DNA of 64,000 bases, taken from contig CM056554.1 of NCBI GenBank assembly GCA_029721515.1, forward strand, positions 24,615,488 to 24,679,487, read 5' to 3'. Source of the DNA: Synanceia verrucosa. Taxonomy: Eukaryota > Chordata > Actinopteri > Perciformes > Synanceiidae. Every line of letters begins with the position of its first letter. Within the stretch, counting starts at the first letter, position 1. A program made the translations under genes and the position numbers. The notes below the pieces were generated by a model. The model was not told where the DNA came from. It ran no database searches and saw only the letters and a program-made list of their open reading frames with translations. Below are positions 33,590 to 44,327 of this stretch, in pieces.

Positions 33590-35054
33590 TCTTTTCTCTG
33601 TGGGCCATGATGACCAGGATCTGTTGGTCTTTCATTTTTTCGCAAGTACCTCCAGCACAGACACCATGCGCCCATCATTCCAACCAATGTACCTGCATGT
33701 TCGTCCATGACCCGCATGCTGTGGAGCATGGCGGATGTCAGTTCCTGATCCCTTCTGTCCTGCCAGTGATGGACAAATGAAGCTTCATGAAGCACTTGTG
33801 AAGTGTTTTAGACTCCTCTAGATGGTGCTACTGGTTTAAAGAAAAAGGCTAGTGTAATGGAAAATTAATAAATTTCCATTACATTTTTACAATAAGAGCA
33901 CCATCTAGAGGAGTTAAAAAATAAAACAAGTGCTTTATAAAGCTTCATTTGTCCATCACTACCTGCTACTCAGCTCTCTCCTCTGGCCTCTCCAAATACT
34001 CCAGAATAGCTGCAGCGATATCTCGCTTCCTTTTTTCTGTGAAAAAAGTAAAAAACAGTAATTTAGTCATTATATCAGTCATTATATGACTCAAGAAAGC
34101 AGGAAAATCCAGAAAGTGAAAAGAAGGTAAAGAATTTTCTCAAATTATATTTGACATTAATACATTCAAAAAAGGAACGTGTTTTAGTCTGCCCTGTCTA
34201 TATTTGCATACAACTGTAACTACAATATGTAGTTCTTACCCGATTTGGTGTGTTGGGAGGAGGACGACATGGAGGATGAGCTGCAGGACAGGGATGGCGA
34301 GCTGTAGACCAGTGGCACTGGAAGCTCCTCGTCGTCCAAGGTCGACTGTTCTGTGAAAAATATAGCCAGGAAACAATGTGATACTTCACAGACGTATTCA
34401 CGCCACTCTTAGTAACATAGTAGCAACAGTATTATCACAGTTATTTTTTTCCAATAAAGAAACACCTTCACGGCTTCAGGAGATAGTTTGGGCATTGTTA
34501 GCTTACCAGTGGCTAACTGCCTAGCTAACAGTAGCTATGCTAAGCCAAGCGCTATTGTTCTCATACCACGTTAGCTAGCATAACATTCATAACATTGACA
34601 CGGGGTAGCTGCTTAGGAAAATTCGACAAACGTGTTATATGTTGTGTTTGTACACAATGAGACATACCAGGATTAGATGTGGTCGCCTGCACAATGGACT
34701 CATTGACCATCGAGTCTAGCATGGCTGTAGCAGAGTTTATGGCTCCGGTCGTTTGGTGCACCGGTCTGTCTCCTAGCACCGAATGCAGCAGTTCAAAGTG
34801 TGGCTTTCTCCTTGGTCGACCACTGCCGCTGCGTCCCAGCTCTTTTTTCTAGTTCCTGTAGTCCTTTTTAAGCGTCTTTGATTTGTGGAGAAGTTGTTCA
34901 GTGGTTCGTTCTTACCCCACTGCAACCATCTCCTGCTGTATTCTCTCGAACACAGGCTTGGCAGGATAGGCTCCCTCCAACTTGTTTTGTACTTCTGAAA
35001 ATGACCACATATCCAAAAGTCAAAAGTCCACTGCTGCTTGGATTTAATATCCAT
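33590..35054 (-). pseudogene. Harbinger Myb/SANT-like partner gene (spliced, disrupted)
   Basis: Minus strand, multi-exon. Exon 1 begins at 35054 (MDIKSKQQWTFDFW), is frame-damaged near 35000-34900 in its SANT helices, and continues to L-G-D-R-P-V-H-Q-T-T-G-A, N-S-A-T-A-M-L-D-S-M-V ending at about 34668 before GTATGTCTC. An exon at about 34352-34250 encodes a Ser-rich acidic stretch (L-P-V-P-L-V-Y, S-S-S-S-M-S-S-S-S) before GTAAGAAC. The last exon, about 34035-33590, has K-K-R-K-R-D-I-A and E-R-P-E-E-R-A-E, then the MITE, then D-Q-E-L-T-S-A-M-L. An AATAAA lies on this strand near 33510. The normal role is binding element ends and helping nuclear import of the transposase. Confidence 0.65.
33764..33960. 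mobile_element. Palindromic hAT-like MITE, copy 2
   Basis: Same foldback as copy 1 with termini AGTGATGGACAAATGAAGC and GCTTTATAAAGCTTCATTTG..ATCACT. Flanking CCTGCCA / CCTGCTA suggests a slightly degraded 7-8 bp target duplication. It splits the last exon of the Harbinger Myb-like gene, so it is younger than that element. Confidence 0.75.
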
Positions 35055-35312
35055 TTTTAGTTTAGCTTTTGTGTGTGTACAGTACGATCACTTGACTGCT
35101 TTAAAAATGGCGGGGCAGTATTTACTCCGGTCTTGGTCGCAATAACCCCGCCCCAAGCCCCTGACCTAATTGGTGCTTAGCTCTTGGACCAGCAAGTACT
35201 TGGTACTTAGCTGGCCCCAGTTTTAAGCACAGGGGGTGGTGCTTAGGCTGTAGAAACACAAAGAACTGGTGCTAAGTCAGGCTCTGCCGCCGAGCCAGCT
35301 CTGGAACCCATG

Positions 35313-36080
35313 GGCGTAGCAGACGGGGGTATGAGTACGTTTCATCCCCCTCACTTTTGCTGAAATGCAATTCCATCCCCCTCACTTTTGTCTGACTAAA
35401 CCTCACTAAAACCTCATCAGCTAGCTTTTGTAATAAAAAAATAAAATTTCACCTGTTAAAATAAGGAAATTGAAAATGGTTGTCATTGTACCGTGTGCCT
35501 ATCTCGAAACATTTTTCTCACCCGATAAATCCCAGCGCAACAGTTGCGTGAATAACGTTGGCGGCGGTGCGGTGGTGCGGTCATTCAAGCAGTTTATCAG
35601 AGGTTGCTGTGCCTGCCTGATCATGGTGCTGCTGACCCACACAAACACGTGCTGCACGCAGACGACTTTTCAATGAAGAGTCACTGAAAAGGTAGAATGT
35701 ATTCACCTACTGTATTTTAGATAAGCAAAATTCACTGCCTGTCATGAAGGCAGCAAACAAATTCTTACACTGGCTTAACAGGGCTGTAGTCTACCTGATG
35801 GTATACATGATGTGCATGCTCTATGACATATTGGTTATGTAAAGGTTTTTTTTTTGTTTTTTGTACAGTATATCCAGTGTAGGCTGCAATATTGACACCT
35901 CTGTTATAGAACAGTATCCTGTTACCTAGAATTATCAGACAATATATTTTGTTTTCAGTTACTGTACAGTCAATAAGACCAGACAGTAAACAACACAAAA
36001 GCCAGACATTACAGATCTTGGCATGAAATGGAGAACTTTTGAACTTGTCTCAAGACTGACTGCTGTCTGTCTGCCCGCAC

Positions 36081-36082
<2 letters not shown>
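35313..36082. other. No gene seen
   Basis: Contains two nearly identical phrases CATCCCCCTCACTTTTGCTG and CATCCCCCTCACTTTTGTCT near 35344-35391. The 68-codon frame at 35470-35676 has no features. Confidence 0.4.
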
Positions 36083-36114
<32 letters not shown>

Positions 36115-36161
36115 CGTGCGTGTGTGTGTCAAACACACTCTTGGACAAACACACACACGCA

Positions 36162-36199
<38 letters not shown>
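36083..36199. repeat. (TG)n and (CA)n inverted microsatellite pair
   Basis: (TG)n at 36083-36128, a 20-odd base spacer containing CAAACACACTCTTGGACAAA, then (CA)n to 36199. The two runs are complementary and can form a hairpin. Frames on both strands across it are artefacts. Confidence 0.9.
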
Positions 36200-36201
<2 letters not shown>

Positions 36202-36349
36202 GTCACCCACAGCATTGGCAATCTCTGATCACACTTGTTTCCATTGTGTAGGCCTAGATGTATGTAAATAATTGATCACTATTTGTAATGATAATTTGGC
36301 TTCCCCGTTCCAGAACACCCCCACTTTTGGAAAGCTTGATACACCCCTG

Positions 36350-36534
36350 CTGGAACCACCCCGGTGGAAAAAGGGTATATGTCTCCCGGTTGGCCTGGGA
36401 ATGCCTCGGAATCCCTCCAGAAGAGGTGGACGAAGTGGCTGGTGAGAGGGAAGACTGGGCTTCCCTGCTTAAGCTGCTGCCCCCATGACCCGACCCCAGA
36501 TAAGTGTAAGAAAATGGTTGGATGGATGGTATAT
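36350..36534 (+). mobile_element. LINE 3' end with GGAT tail
   Basis: A reading through about 36384-36487 (W-E-C-L-G-I-P-P-E-E, E-V-A-G-E-R-E-D-W-A-S-L-L) is the familiar C-terminal text of a fish LINE of Rex/RTE type, followed by CCCCAGATAAG and a GGATGGATGG tail. A minus-strand relative is at 56155-56395. It is 5'-truncated. Confidence 0.6.
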
Positions 36535-36805
36535 AAAGGGCTGTCAAATGATTTATTTATTTATTTATTTATACATTTTTAAACAAATGCTTTTCTCATA
36601 CATCCCCATGAAATATGTAACAAAATGGAGAGATTATGTAGTGGAGGATTAATTTAGTGAATTTCTTTGTGCCATTTCAAAGTGTCCCGAATGTGATGAC
36701 GCTACAGATCAGCCCGTTTTATACTTTGACACAAATAAACCTCATCTGTTCTCTACCACAGAGCATTACCACTGAAATCAATTCAGCAGGGGTTGTAGAT
36801 GATTC
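36535..36805. other. Spacer with (TTTA)n; left flank of the Gypsy insertion
   Basis: (TTTA)n at 36551-36571. The last bases, GGTTGTAGATGATTC, continue across the Gypsy to GATTCTGTGGTCTG at 41515 and correspond to a paralogous uninterrupted site at 49338. Confidence 0.6.
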
Positions 36806-36982
36806 TGTTCAATGATGTTGATCTCAACTCGGGTATAAACGACTGGCTTTATTCATAACTTCAGCACATACCACTCAGCTTGCAGGCTCTAACATACATC
36901 TTACTGTCTGGCTTCCTCTATGGTGTTGTGTCTTAAACATACTTCCTAGAGTGCCACCTAGTGGCACTATAACACTGCAACA
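36806..36982 (-). repeat. 3' LTR of the Gypsy element
   Basis: Begins TGTTCAATGATG and ends CACTGCAACA on the plus strand (TG...CA ends), 177 bp. It matches the 5' LTR at 41330-41514 with a few substitutions and small indels. An AAAGGGAGA purine tract (minus strand) abuts its inner edge at 36983-36992. Confidence 0.9.
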
Positions 36983-37214
36983 TCTCCCTTTACATATAAC
37001 AGAAGCTAGAACTCTTACCAGTGTAGCAATGTCCTTGTATCAAAGTACTGGTTATGAAAGAACACAACTAAGTAATAAAGTCTTTGAGAGAAAGCATAAA
37101 AATAACAAAACACAAACCATAACAAAATTTAGTTTTAGATTTCTCCTATCAAGTCTCTGCAGGTACTGTTGCCATTTCTTTCTTTCTTTTTATTTTTTTA
37201 TTTATTTATTTATT

Positions 37215-39204
37215 TTTTTTAAACGGCAATGTCAGTGGTGAGTCTTGCAGGTCGTTGAATGTTGCTCCTGGTTCTGGTATGCTATAGGGGAGGAAGAGGG
37301 GGAGGGGGAGGAGGTGGATTGGGCAATGAAGGTTGACCAACGGGTGAATCTTCAGCTGCTGTATCCCTGATGTCGGTCGGGGTCTCCATGTCACCTCCAG
37401 TGTTCCAGTTATCGTCATCCAGCAGTGGACTGCTGTGGTCAGGAGTGATGGTGAGTTGTTCTTGCACTGGACGAATATCTCTGCGGTTTCAACGGTATTT
37501 CTTCCCATTCACCAGAACCAGATAAGAGCGATCGCGGAGCTGTTCAATGCATAATCCCAGCGCCCAAGTGCTGTCTGGATGGTTGAGGTGAAGAAGGACA
37601 CGTACCGCCTGCCCTTGTGTGATGGGTCGGAGGTCGCGAGCATGAAGGTCGTATCGGTGTTTGACTGCTGCTCCTTTGACTCTTTTCTTTGCCACGACAC
37701 CTTTCATCACTTCAGGGTTCAGAAGAGCACTCCGCCTGGGCAGGAGTGATCGGGTCCGCCTTGACATGAGTCTTTGAACCGGTGAGCTGTCAAGGCCTTC
37801 TATTGGAGTGTTCCTCCATTCAAGCACTGCTTTACATGGGTCCTCTCCAGCCATTGTACAGCGTTTCAGTAACATCTTGGCTATTTTCACAGCTGACTCC
37901 ACTTTGCCAGGTTGCATGCTCAAAGTCCCACTCCTCAGCAAATTGTTGGAATTCCATGCTGTTGAAGGAGGGACCGTGGATGCAGTGTAGTCTGAAAGAT
38001 TATCAATCTCCCAGTAATCAGCATAGTAATCCATCATGATGAGATATGTGGAACTCTTGATGCTGAAAAGGTCTATTCCCACTTTGGACCATGGGATGTC
38101 CGGAATGTGGTGTGCGGTGAGTGTTTCTTTCTGTTGAGTGTTTCTCCCTTGAGTGGCATTGCAGGTGGCGCAGCCATTTGTGAAGTTTGTTATGTCTTCA
38201 GCAATTCCTGGCCAGAAAATGGCCTCACGGGCCTTTCTCTGACTGGCCTCAATACCAGAATGCCCAATGTGAATCTTCTTCAGGAAGCTGTTGCGTAATG
38301 TTTCAGGAATAAAGACCCTCTGTCCTTTAAAGATTACGCCCTCTTCTGTTGCGAGTTCTTCTTTGTATGTCCAGAATGGAGGAAGCGGAGGGTCTACAGC
38401 ATGCCTGTGTTCCGGCCAGCCTTTGCTGATTTGTCTGTTCAGAGCCTGGGCCACCGGATCTTGAGCAGAGTGTGTCTTGATGGACTCCAGCGTCTTTGTA
38501 GTGACATGTTCCAGGTCTGCTGACGTCAGACCCATGGCATATACAGAGGCTGGTGTCTGCATTTGTCGGTGTTCCACAGTGGACTGTGGGGTTCTGGACA
38601 AAAAGTCAGCCAAATACAGTTCTTTGCCTGGTTTGTACAGCTGGTGTATCTGGTACCTGTGAAGCCTGAGCAACATCCGTTGCAGTCTCTTTGGTGCCAC
38701 GAGCAATGATTTCTTGAAAATTGTCTCCAGGGGCTTGTGATCACTGTGAACAGTGATGTGATCCCTGCCATGGAGATACTGATCAAATTTGTCACATGCA
38801 AAGACAATGGCGAGACATTCTTTTTCAATTTGTGCGTACCTCTGTTCAGTTGGGGTCAGTGTCCTCGAGGCAAAGGCTACAGGCTGACCGTTTTGAAGGA
38901 GGGCTGCTCCCAGGCCTGTTTCGCTTGCATCACATTGCAGGGTGACCTCTTCATTAAGGTCATAGTATTTTAGGACAGGGTGCTGTGTGACTAGCTGTTT
39001 GATACAGCGCAATGCTTCTTCATGCTGTGAGAGCCAGGCCCATTCAACATCCTTGTCAGTCAGGCGTCAGAGTGGCTCACAAACATCTGACAAGTGGGGC
39101 AAGAATTTGGAGAGGTAGTTGTCGAATCCAAGCAGCCGCTGAAGAGACTTCACATCATGTGGCGTTTCCATGTTCTGGACGGCAGCTACCTTGTCTGGAT
39201 CTGG
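37215..39204 (-). pseudogene. Gypsy pol: RNase H and integrase part, copy 1
   Basis: After an in-frame TGA near 39067 the open stretch is 39012-37489. The RNase H starts at L-Q-C-D-A-S-E-T-G-L-G-A-A-L-L, with E-K-E-C-L-A-I-V-F-A and H-S-D-H-K-P-L further on. The integrase zinc-binding part has H-I-G-H and C-A-T-C-N, and its core begins at I-D-L-F. The core then fails: after Y-Y-A-D-Y-W-E-I-D the frame shifts and part of the second catalytic Asp/Glu region is lost before rejoining at K-V-E-S-A-V-K-I-A-K. The TGA at 37489 cuts off the proline-rich C-terminus, which continues to about 37215. Confidence 0.85.
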
Positions 39205-41281
39205 TCATAATCCTTCCATGGTGAGTAAGTGTCCCATGTATGTCACACTAGGGAGCTTCAGTCGCAAATTTCTTTTGTTTAGCTTTAGGTTGACTGCCCT
39301 GGCTCGCTGGAGGAGGGCTGTTAGATTGTTGTCATGATCGACCATTGCTTCATCATTGGTGTCACCGCATCCATAGACAAGAATGTCATCAGCTATTACT
39401 GCCACACCTTTGAGGCCCTGTAACACTTCATGTTGTCTTCTCTGATACTCTTCGGCCGCTGGCTTGATCCCGAAAGGCATCCTGAGCCACCTGTAGCGCC
39501 CCAAAGGTGTCCAGAATGTTGTAAGATAGCTGCTTGCCTCATCCAGCTGTATTTGCCAGTAGCCATCTTTCGCATCCAATACTGAAAATGTCTTTGCCTT
39601 GGCTATTTCAGGCAGAATCTCCTCTATTGTTGGCATCTGATAATGTGATCGAAGTAGAGCTTTGTTTAGTACTGTGGGGTCGATGCAAATGCGGAGTTTG
39701 TCCTTCTTGTCCACCACCACCATATTGTTGATCCATGGAGTTGGGTCTGTGACTTTGGCGATGATGCCCCTTGTTTCCATGTCTTCTATGGCCTTTGTGA
39801 CTCTGTCTTTGATGGGAATCGGGACCCTGCGAGGGAGCTGCTGCACAGGTCTTATGGCGGGATCAACCTTTAAGTGGAGCTCACCAGGGAGGCATCCAAG
39901 GCCATTGAATACGTCATCATATGAGGATATGAGCTCCTCCGTCGTCTTTGGCATGGTGGCGCTGTCTGCTTGTCCTGCCTCAAGGCTGTGTACGACATGG
40001 CTGCTGGTAATCTGGAGTAGATTGAGTCGTAGGCAGGTGTCTGCTGAGAGCAGAGGGGTTTGTGATGTCTCCATTACGTGGAATCTCAGGATGTAGGTGT
40101 TGCCATTATGTTCTGCTTTGAGACTGCATTCCCACTTTGGCTGAATCAGTGTACCATCATATAGCTTCAGAGTGGTTTTGCTTGGTGACAAGGGCGGATT
40201 GCCATGTTGGAGCAGGCGCTGGAGGTCTCCAAAGCCAATGACATTGACAGTGGAACCACTGTCTAGTTGGCATTTTATGACACGTGAGGGGTCATACTGA
40301 AGCATTTCATCATTGTGTGGGGATAATTTAAGGTGTATGAACCACTTGTTCTTGTTGGTTTGCATGAAATTTATGTGGGAGAGATAAAGCATGGAATCAT
40401 TTTCATCTTCTCTCTCTTCATCCTCTTCCACTAGATTCAGTTGTGGCTTACGCTGTTCTTGCTGGCAAACTCTTGCAAAATGATTCCGTTTCCGACATGC
40501 TTTACATATCACACCATAAGCTGGACAGTTGGCCTTGCCATGGATAGTTCCACAGTAACGACATGCATTGGTATGAGACGATTTTTGTCTGGTATGTTCT
40601 GGCACACTTGGCTGTTTACTTCCCCTGTGGCCCTGGCGACCGCCTCGTGACGCATAGTGGACGGTGTGTTGATCCTCGCCTGAAATTTTCTTCAGTTGGG
40701 CTAACGTCTGTTCACTGGCACAGCACATATCAACAGCTTGAGTCAGTGTCAGTTTCGCTCACGCGCAACATCCGTGCCTGTGCGCTTGTATCTTTTGTGC
40801 CTATGACAATTTTATCACGGATTAAATCATCTCTCAGGCAGCCAAAGTCACAAGTGTCAGCTAGCTTTCTTAGCTTGGCTATGTATTGGTCTGCAGACTC
40901 ATTTTGGCTTTGCTTGCAATCATTAAACACAAACCTTTCGTAGATTAAATTTCTGGTCGGTTCAAAGTGTTTTTCTAGTGCATCCAGGACTTTCTTTGGA
41001 TCTGTCCGGTCCGCGGCAGGCATATGAAGGTGACGCTGCAGTTGATGGCACTCTTTCCCCATTACTGATAGCAGTGTGGCCACGCAAATGTTGTTGTCTT
41101 TTTTGTCTAATCCAGTCGCAATTTCGTAGTTGTCCCATTGCACGCGGAAAAACATCCAGTTGTTGTATGCATTGCCCTTCATGTCCATGGGTTCCGGGAC
41201 TGGAATGTGATATGCCATGGTGGAAGTTTTCCTGCTTCTGGGCATTAGTTCTAGTTTAAGTCGAAGTCGTGGTTGGCACAC
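39205..41281 (-). pseudogene. Gypsy gag-protease-reverse transcriptase, copy 1
   Basis: Two abutting frames, 41281-40730 (gag N-terminus) and 40728-39205, split by a one-base indel at about 40757 relative to the intact copy 2. The likely start is the ATG at 41218 (MAYHIPVPEPMD). Gag has two zinc knuckles, C-x2-C-x3-H-x4-C and C-x2-C-x4-H-x4-C; the protease motif is L-D-S-G-S-T-V; the RT has S-V-L-D-A-K-D-G-Y-W, M-P-F-G-I-K-P-A and the catalytic V-I-A-D-D-I-L-V-Y-G. The frame ends at a TGA after M-E-G-L. Confidence 0.85.
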
Positions 41282-41316
41282 CGCTTGCTCATGTGTCTCA
41301 AAGGCATCCGGGTTAG

Positions 41317-41329
41317 ACTTCTGACACCA
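41317..41329 (-). other. Primer-binding site, tRNA-Leu type
   Basis: On the minus strand TGGTGTCAGAAGT directly follows the 5' LTR; it is complementary to the ACTTCTGACACCA end of a leucine tRNA. Also at 46439-46451 in copy 2. Confidence 0.75.
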
Positions 41330-41514
41330 TGTTCAATGATGTTGATCTCAACTCGGGTATAAACGACTCTGGCTTTATTCATAACTTCAGCACATACCAC
41401 TCAGCTTGCAGGCTCTAACATACTAACATATCTTACTGCCTGGCTTCCTCTATGGTGTTGTGTCTTAAACATACTTCCTAGAGTGCCGCCTAGTGGCACT
41501 ATAACACTGTAACA
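41330..41514 (-). repeat. 5' LTR of the Gypsy element, copy 1
   Basis: 185 bp, TGTTCAATG...CTGTAACA on the plus strand. It contains an extra ACTAACAT near 41421 absent from the 3' LTR, and GACTCTGGC where the 3' LTR has GACTGGC. Confidence 0.9.
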
Positions 41515-42182
41515 GATTCTGTGGTCTGTCCCAGGACCAGTGGTCTCTGGCACAGACCAGTGGTTACAACCACTAAGAGCGCTAAAGACACTGGTCGCGA
41601 CCAGCTCCTCAGTGGTCTGGCCTGTGGTCTCCATGGTCTGTGAAGTGGCTTTAGTATTTCCTCTTTTTCAGGTGTTTTTTGCTGCTGGATAAATGTCAGA
41701 GATCATAATCTCTGTGTAATGTACTACAACAGATATATTATTATGTGCCTGCCGTGCTCGATGGCGGCACATATTACTATTCCTTTTGGAGGGGGTTCCC
41801 CAAGATTCTGAGCAGGCGAAGCCTGCCATGAATGCTTGTAGTAGGTCCAAAACATACATAAATGATGTAAAATGATAAAAAAATACCAACCGTAAGGTGC
41901 ACCCAGGCATGAGATATATCAAATTGTTCGTCTCGATCGTGCCACCATGGCTATTACTTTTCTCTGTCAAAGCCGTTACCATGGCGATGCTAGACCCCAA
42001 AAACCACCGAAAAAAGTCCCATAGGAATGAATGGGGAAGGGTCAGACTTCAATTTTTTTTCAAAGTTTTTTCTTCAGCGAACAAACAGTCACAGCTCCCT
42101 CATACTTTCACCTAGAAACTCCATTCAACTTTCAAAACGCAGCAAATTTTCCTGGCAACATATTCATAATTCATCTTCACTT
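41515..42182. repeat. Right flank of Gypsy copy 1, inside the duplicated block
   Basis: Positions 41515-41700 are the reverse of 49138-49342, rich in the palindromic words GACCACTGGTC/GGTCGCGACC. After that come a sequence with CCATAGGAATGAATGGGG and the start of the repeat family also at 8985-9500, cut off at 42182. Confidence 0.75.
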
Positions 42183-43053
42183 AACAGGGACATAGTATAA
42201 AATATTCTCTGGGTCTTGAAATATGACTCAAAATGGACAAAAAACGCTGGCACAAGGCACTTTCTGTTTTATAAAACGGCTGACACTCAATGAGTTAAGA
42301 CCCACAATATTTGCCTCTATGTCTCTGAAAACACAGAATAGCTCAAATAAAAGAAGAGACTCTGTATTTCATAATGGGAAAACCTATCTCTTTATGTCCT
42401 CCTGACTACAAATCCCAGAAGCTCCAATGTAATTCACAGGCCAGAGCTGTATTTAGAGAGCGTTTCACAAACTACTGTTAACTGTTGAGTATTAAAGCTG
42501 GCATACAAAACACGTTTGAACCAATCCCACGACAGAATTGTAGAATGTTCAGGACAGTTCTGTCGTGGGATTGATTAAAAGGTAGTCACATATTTTTTGT
42601 ACACCATCTTTAACACACAACAGCAAACACTAATTGGCAGAACTCTTTCTATATACTCTGAGAGCACCCTCTTGTGTCTGTTGCCGAAAAACACTTTGAA
42701 GTATATATACATCTATGGCATTCAAGTGTTGGATTTTAAATGACATATAAATGTGTCAATGGCATTCAAAGAGTTAAATATCACTAACTTATGACCAAGA
42801 TCCTCCCTGTCTTGAGTATTTCTTTACTTAAATTTTCAGAATTCACACCACTGTTAATATTGTTGAAAACAGACCAAGATCTAAGGCAATGTCATTGCCA
42901 AAAACTACATCAGTAATTGTATGACAAGAACCATCATCTTTTCTAACCCTCTTGTCTCTCCTGTTTCTTCCAGCCAGTCTCTCAGGTTCTACGTGATGAA
43001 GACTGTCCCTCCATGATTTTACCTAGTAGACCATGTAAGCATGAAACAACCCT
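42183..43053. other. 871-bp spacer between the two duplicated blocks
   Basis: Not part of either copy. It contains a 16-bp perfect inverted repeat (42522-42537 and 42558-42573) and a segment related to 31500-31690. A polypyrimidine CTCCTGTTTCTTCCAG at 42958-42973 is followed by about 16 open codons, but no gene can be assigned. Confidence 0.7.
42522..42573. repeat. Perfect 16-bp inverted repeat (hairpin)
   Basis: CAATCCCACGACAGAA and its exact complement TTCTGTCGTGGGATTG, separated by 20 bases. It could be a foldback-element remnant; no poly-T terminator follows closely. Confidence 0.85.
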
Positions 43054-44327
43054 CTCCTCAGCAAATTGTTGGAATTCCATGCTGTTGAAGGAGGGACCGT
43101 GGATGCAGTGTAGTCTGAAAGATTATCAATCTCCCAGTAATCAGCATAGTAATCCATCATGATGAGATATGTGGAACTCTTGATGCTGAAAAGGTCTATT
43201 CCCACTTTGGACCATGGGATGTCCGGAATGTGGTGTGCGGTGAGTGTTTCTTTCTGTTGAGTGTTTCTCCCTTGAGTGGCATTGCAGGTGGCGCAGCCAT
43301 TTGTGAAGTTTGTTATGTCTTCAGCAATTCCTGGCCAGAAAATGGCCTCACGGGCCTTTCTCTGACTGGCCTCAATACCAGAATGCCCAATGTGAATCTT
43401 CTTCAGGAAGCTGTTGCGTAATGTTTCAGGAATAAAGACCCTCTGTCCTTTAAAGATTACGCCCTCTTCTGTTGCGAGTTCTTCTTTGTATGTCCAGAAT
43501 GGAGGAAGCGGAGGGTCTACAGCATGCCTGTGTTCCGGCCAGCCTTTGCTGATTTGTCTGTTCAGAGCCTGGGCCACCGGATCTTGAGCAGAGTGTGTCT
43601 TGATGGACTCCAGCGTCTTTGTAGTGACATGTTCCAGGTCTGCTGACGTCAGACCCATGGCATATACAGAGGCTGGTGTCTGCATTTGTCGGTGTTCCAC
43701 AGTGGACTGTGGGGTTCTGGACAAAAAGTCAGCCAAATACAGTTCTTTGCCTGGTTTGTACAGCTGGTGTATCTGGTACCTGTGAAGCCTGAGCAACATC
43801 CGTTGCAGTCTCTTTGGTGCCACGAGCAATGATTTCTTGAAAATTGTCTCCAGGGGCTTGTGATCACTGTGAACAGTGATGTGATCCCTGCCATGGAGAT
43901 ACTGATCAAATTTGTCACATGCAAAGACAATGGCGAGACATTCTTTTTCAATTTGTGCGCACCTCTGTTCAGTTGGGGTCAGTGTCCTCGAGGCAAAGGC
44001 TACAGGCTGACCGCTTTGAAGGAGGGCTGCTCCCAGGCCTGTTTCGCTTGCATCACATTGCAGGGTGACCTCTTCATTAAGGTCATAGTATTTTAGGACA
44101 GGGTGCTGTGTGACTAGCTGTTTGATACAGCGCAATGCTTCTTCATGCTGTGAGAGCCAGGCCCATTCAACATCCTTGTCAGTCAGGCGTCAGAGTGGCT
44201 CACAAACATCTGACAAGTGGGGCAAGAATTTGGAGAGGTAGTTGTCGAATCCAAGCAGCCGCTGAAGAGACTTCACATCATGTGGCGTTTCCATGTTCTG
44301 GACGGCAGCTACCTTGTCTGGATCTGG
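43054..44327 (-). pseudogene. Gypsy pol: RNase H and partial integrase, copy 2
   Basis: The open stretch 44135-43023 reads through the breakpoint at 43054, so the last 10 residues come from the spacer. It has the same RNase H and integrase zinc-binding motifs as copy 1, and the same upstream in-frame TGA codons (44328 and near 44190). It ends in the broken integrase core. Confidence 0.85.

Larger units (their letters stand above)
31735..35312. mobile_element. PIF/Harbinger transposon with two convergent genes
   Basis: The element holds a transposase on the plus strand (about 31815-33020) and a Myb/SANT-like gene on the minus strand (35054 to about 33590), the standard two-gene layout of PIF/Harbinger. 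The left end begins near CCCTTTTCCACTAAAAAAGG and CTGGTGCTAGTTC; the right end contains the inverse GAACTGGTGCTAAGTC. The outermost right terminus appears lost, so no target duplication was seen. A palindromic MITE (33764-33960) is inserted in the Myb-like gene. Length about 3.6 kb. Confidence 0.75.
36806..41514 (-). mobile_element. Ty3/Gypsy LTR retrotransposon, copy 1 (full structure)
   Basis: Both LTRs, a polypurine tract, a tRNA-Leu-type primer site, and gag-protease-RT-RNase H-integrase in that order on the minus strand, flanked by a 5-bp duplication GATTC (36801-36805 and 41515-41519). Total 4.7 kb. The coding part is broken by stops at 39205, near 39067 and at 37489, a frameshift at about 40757 and a damaged integrase core, so it is not autonomous. 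The order of domains, integrase last, is that of the Ty3/Gypsy group. Confidence 0.9.

Noticed and set aside
37782..41259. Many plus-strand frames of 60-144 codons
   Set aside because: They are antisense shadows of the Gypsy gag-pol on the minus strand and repeat in copy 2 at the same offset.
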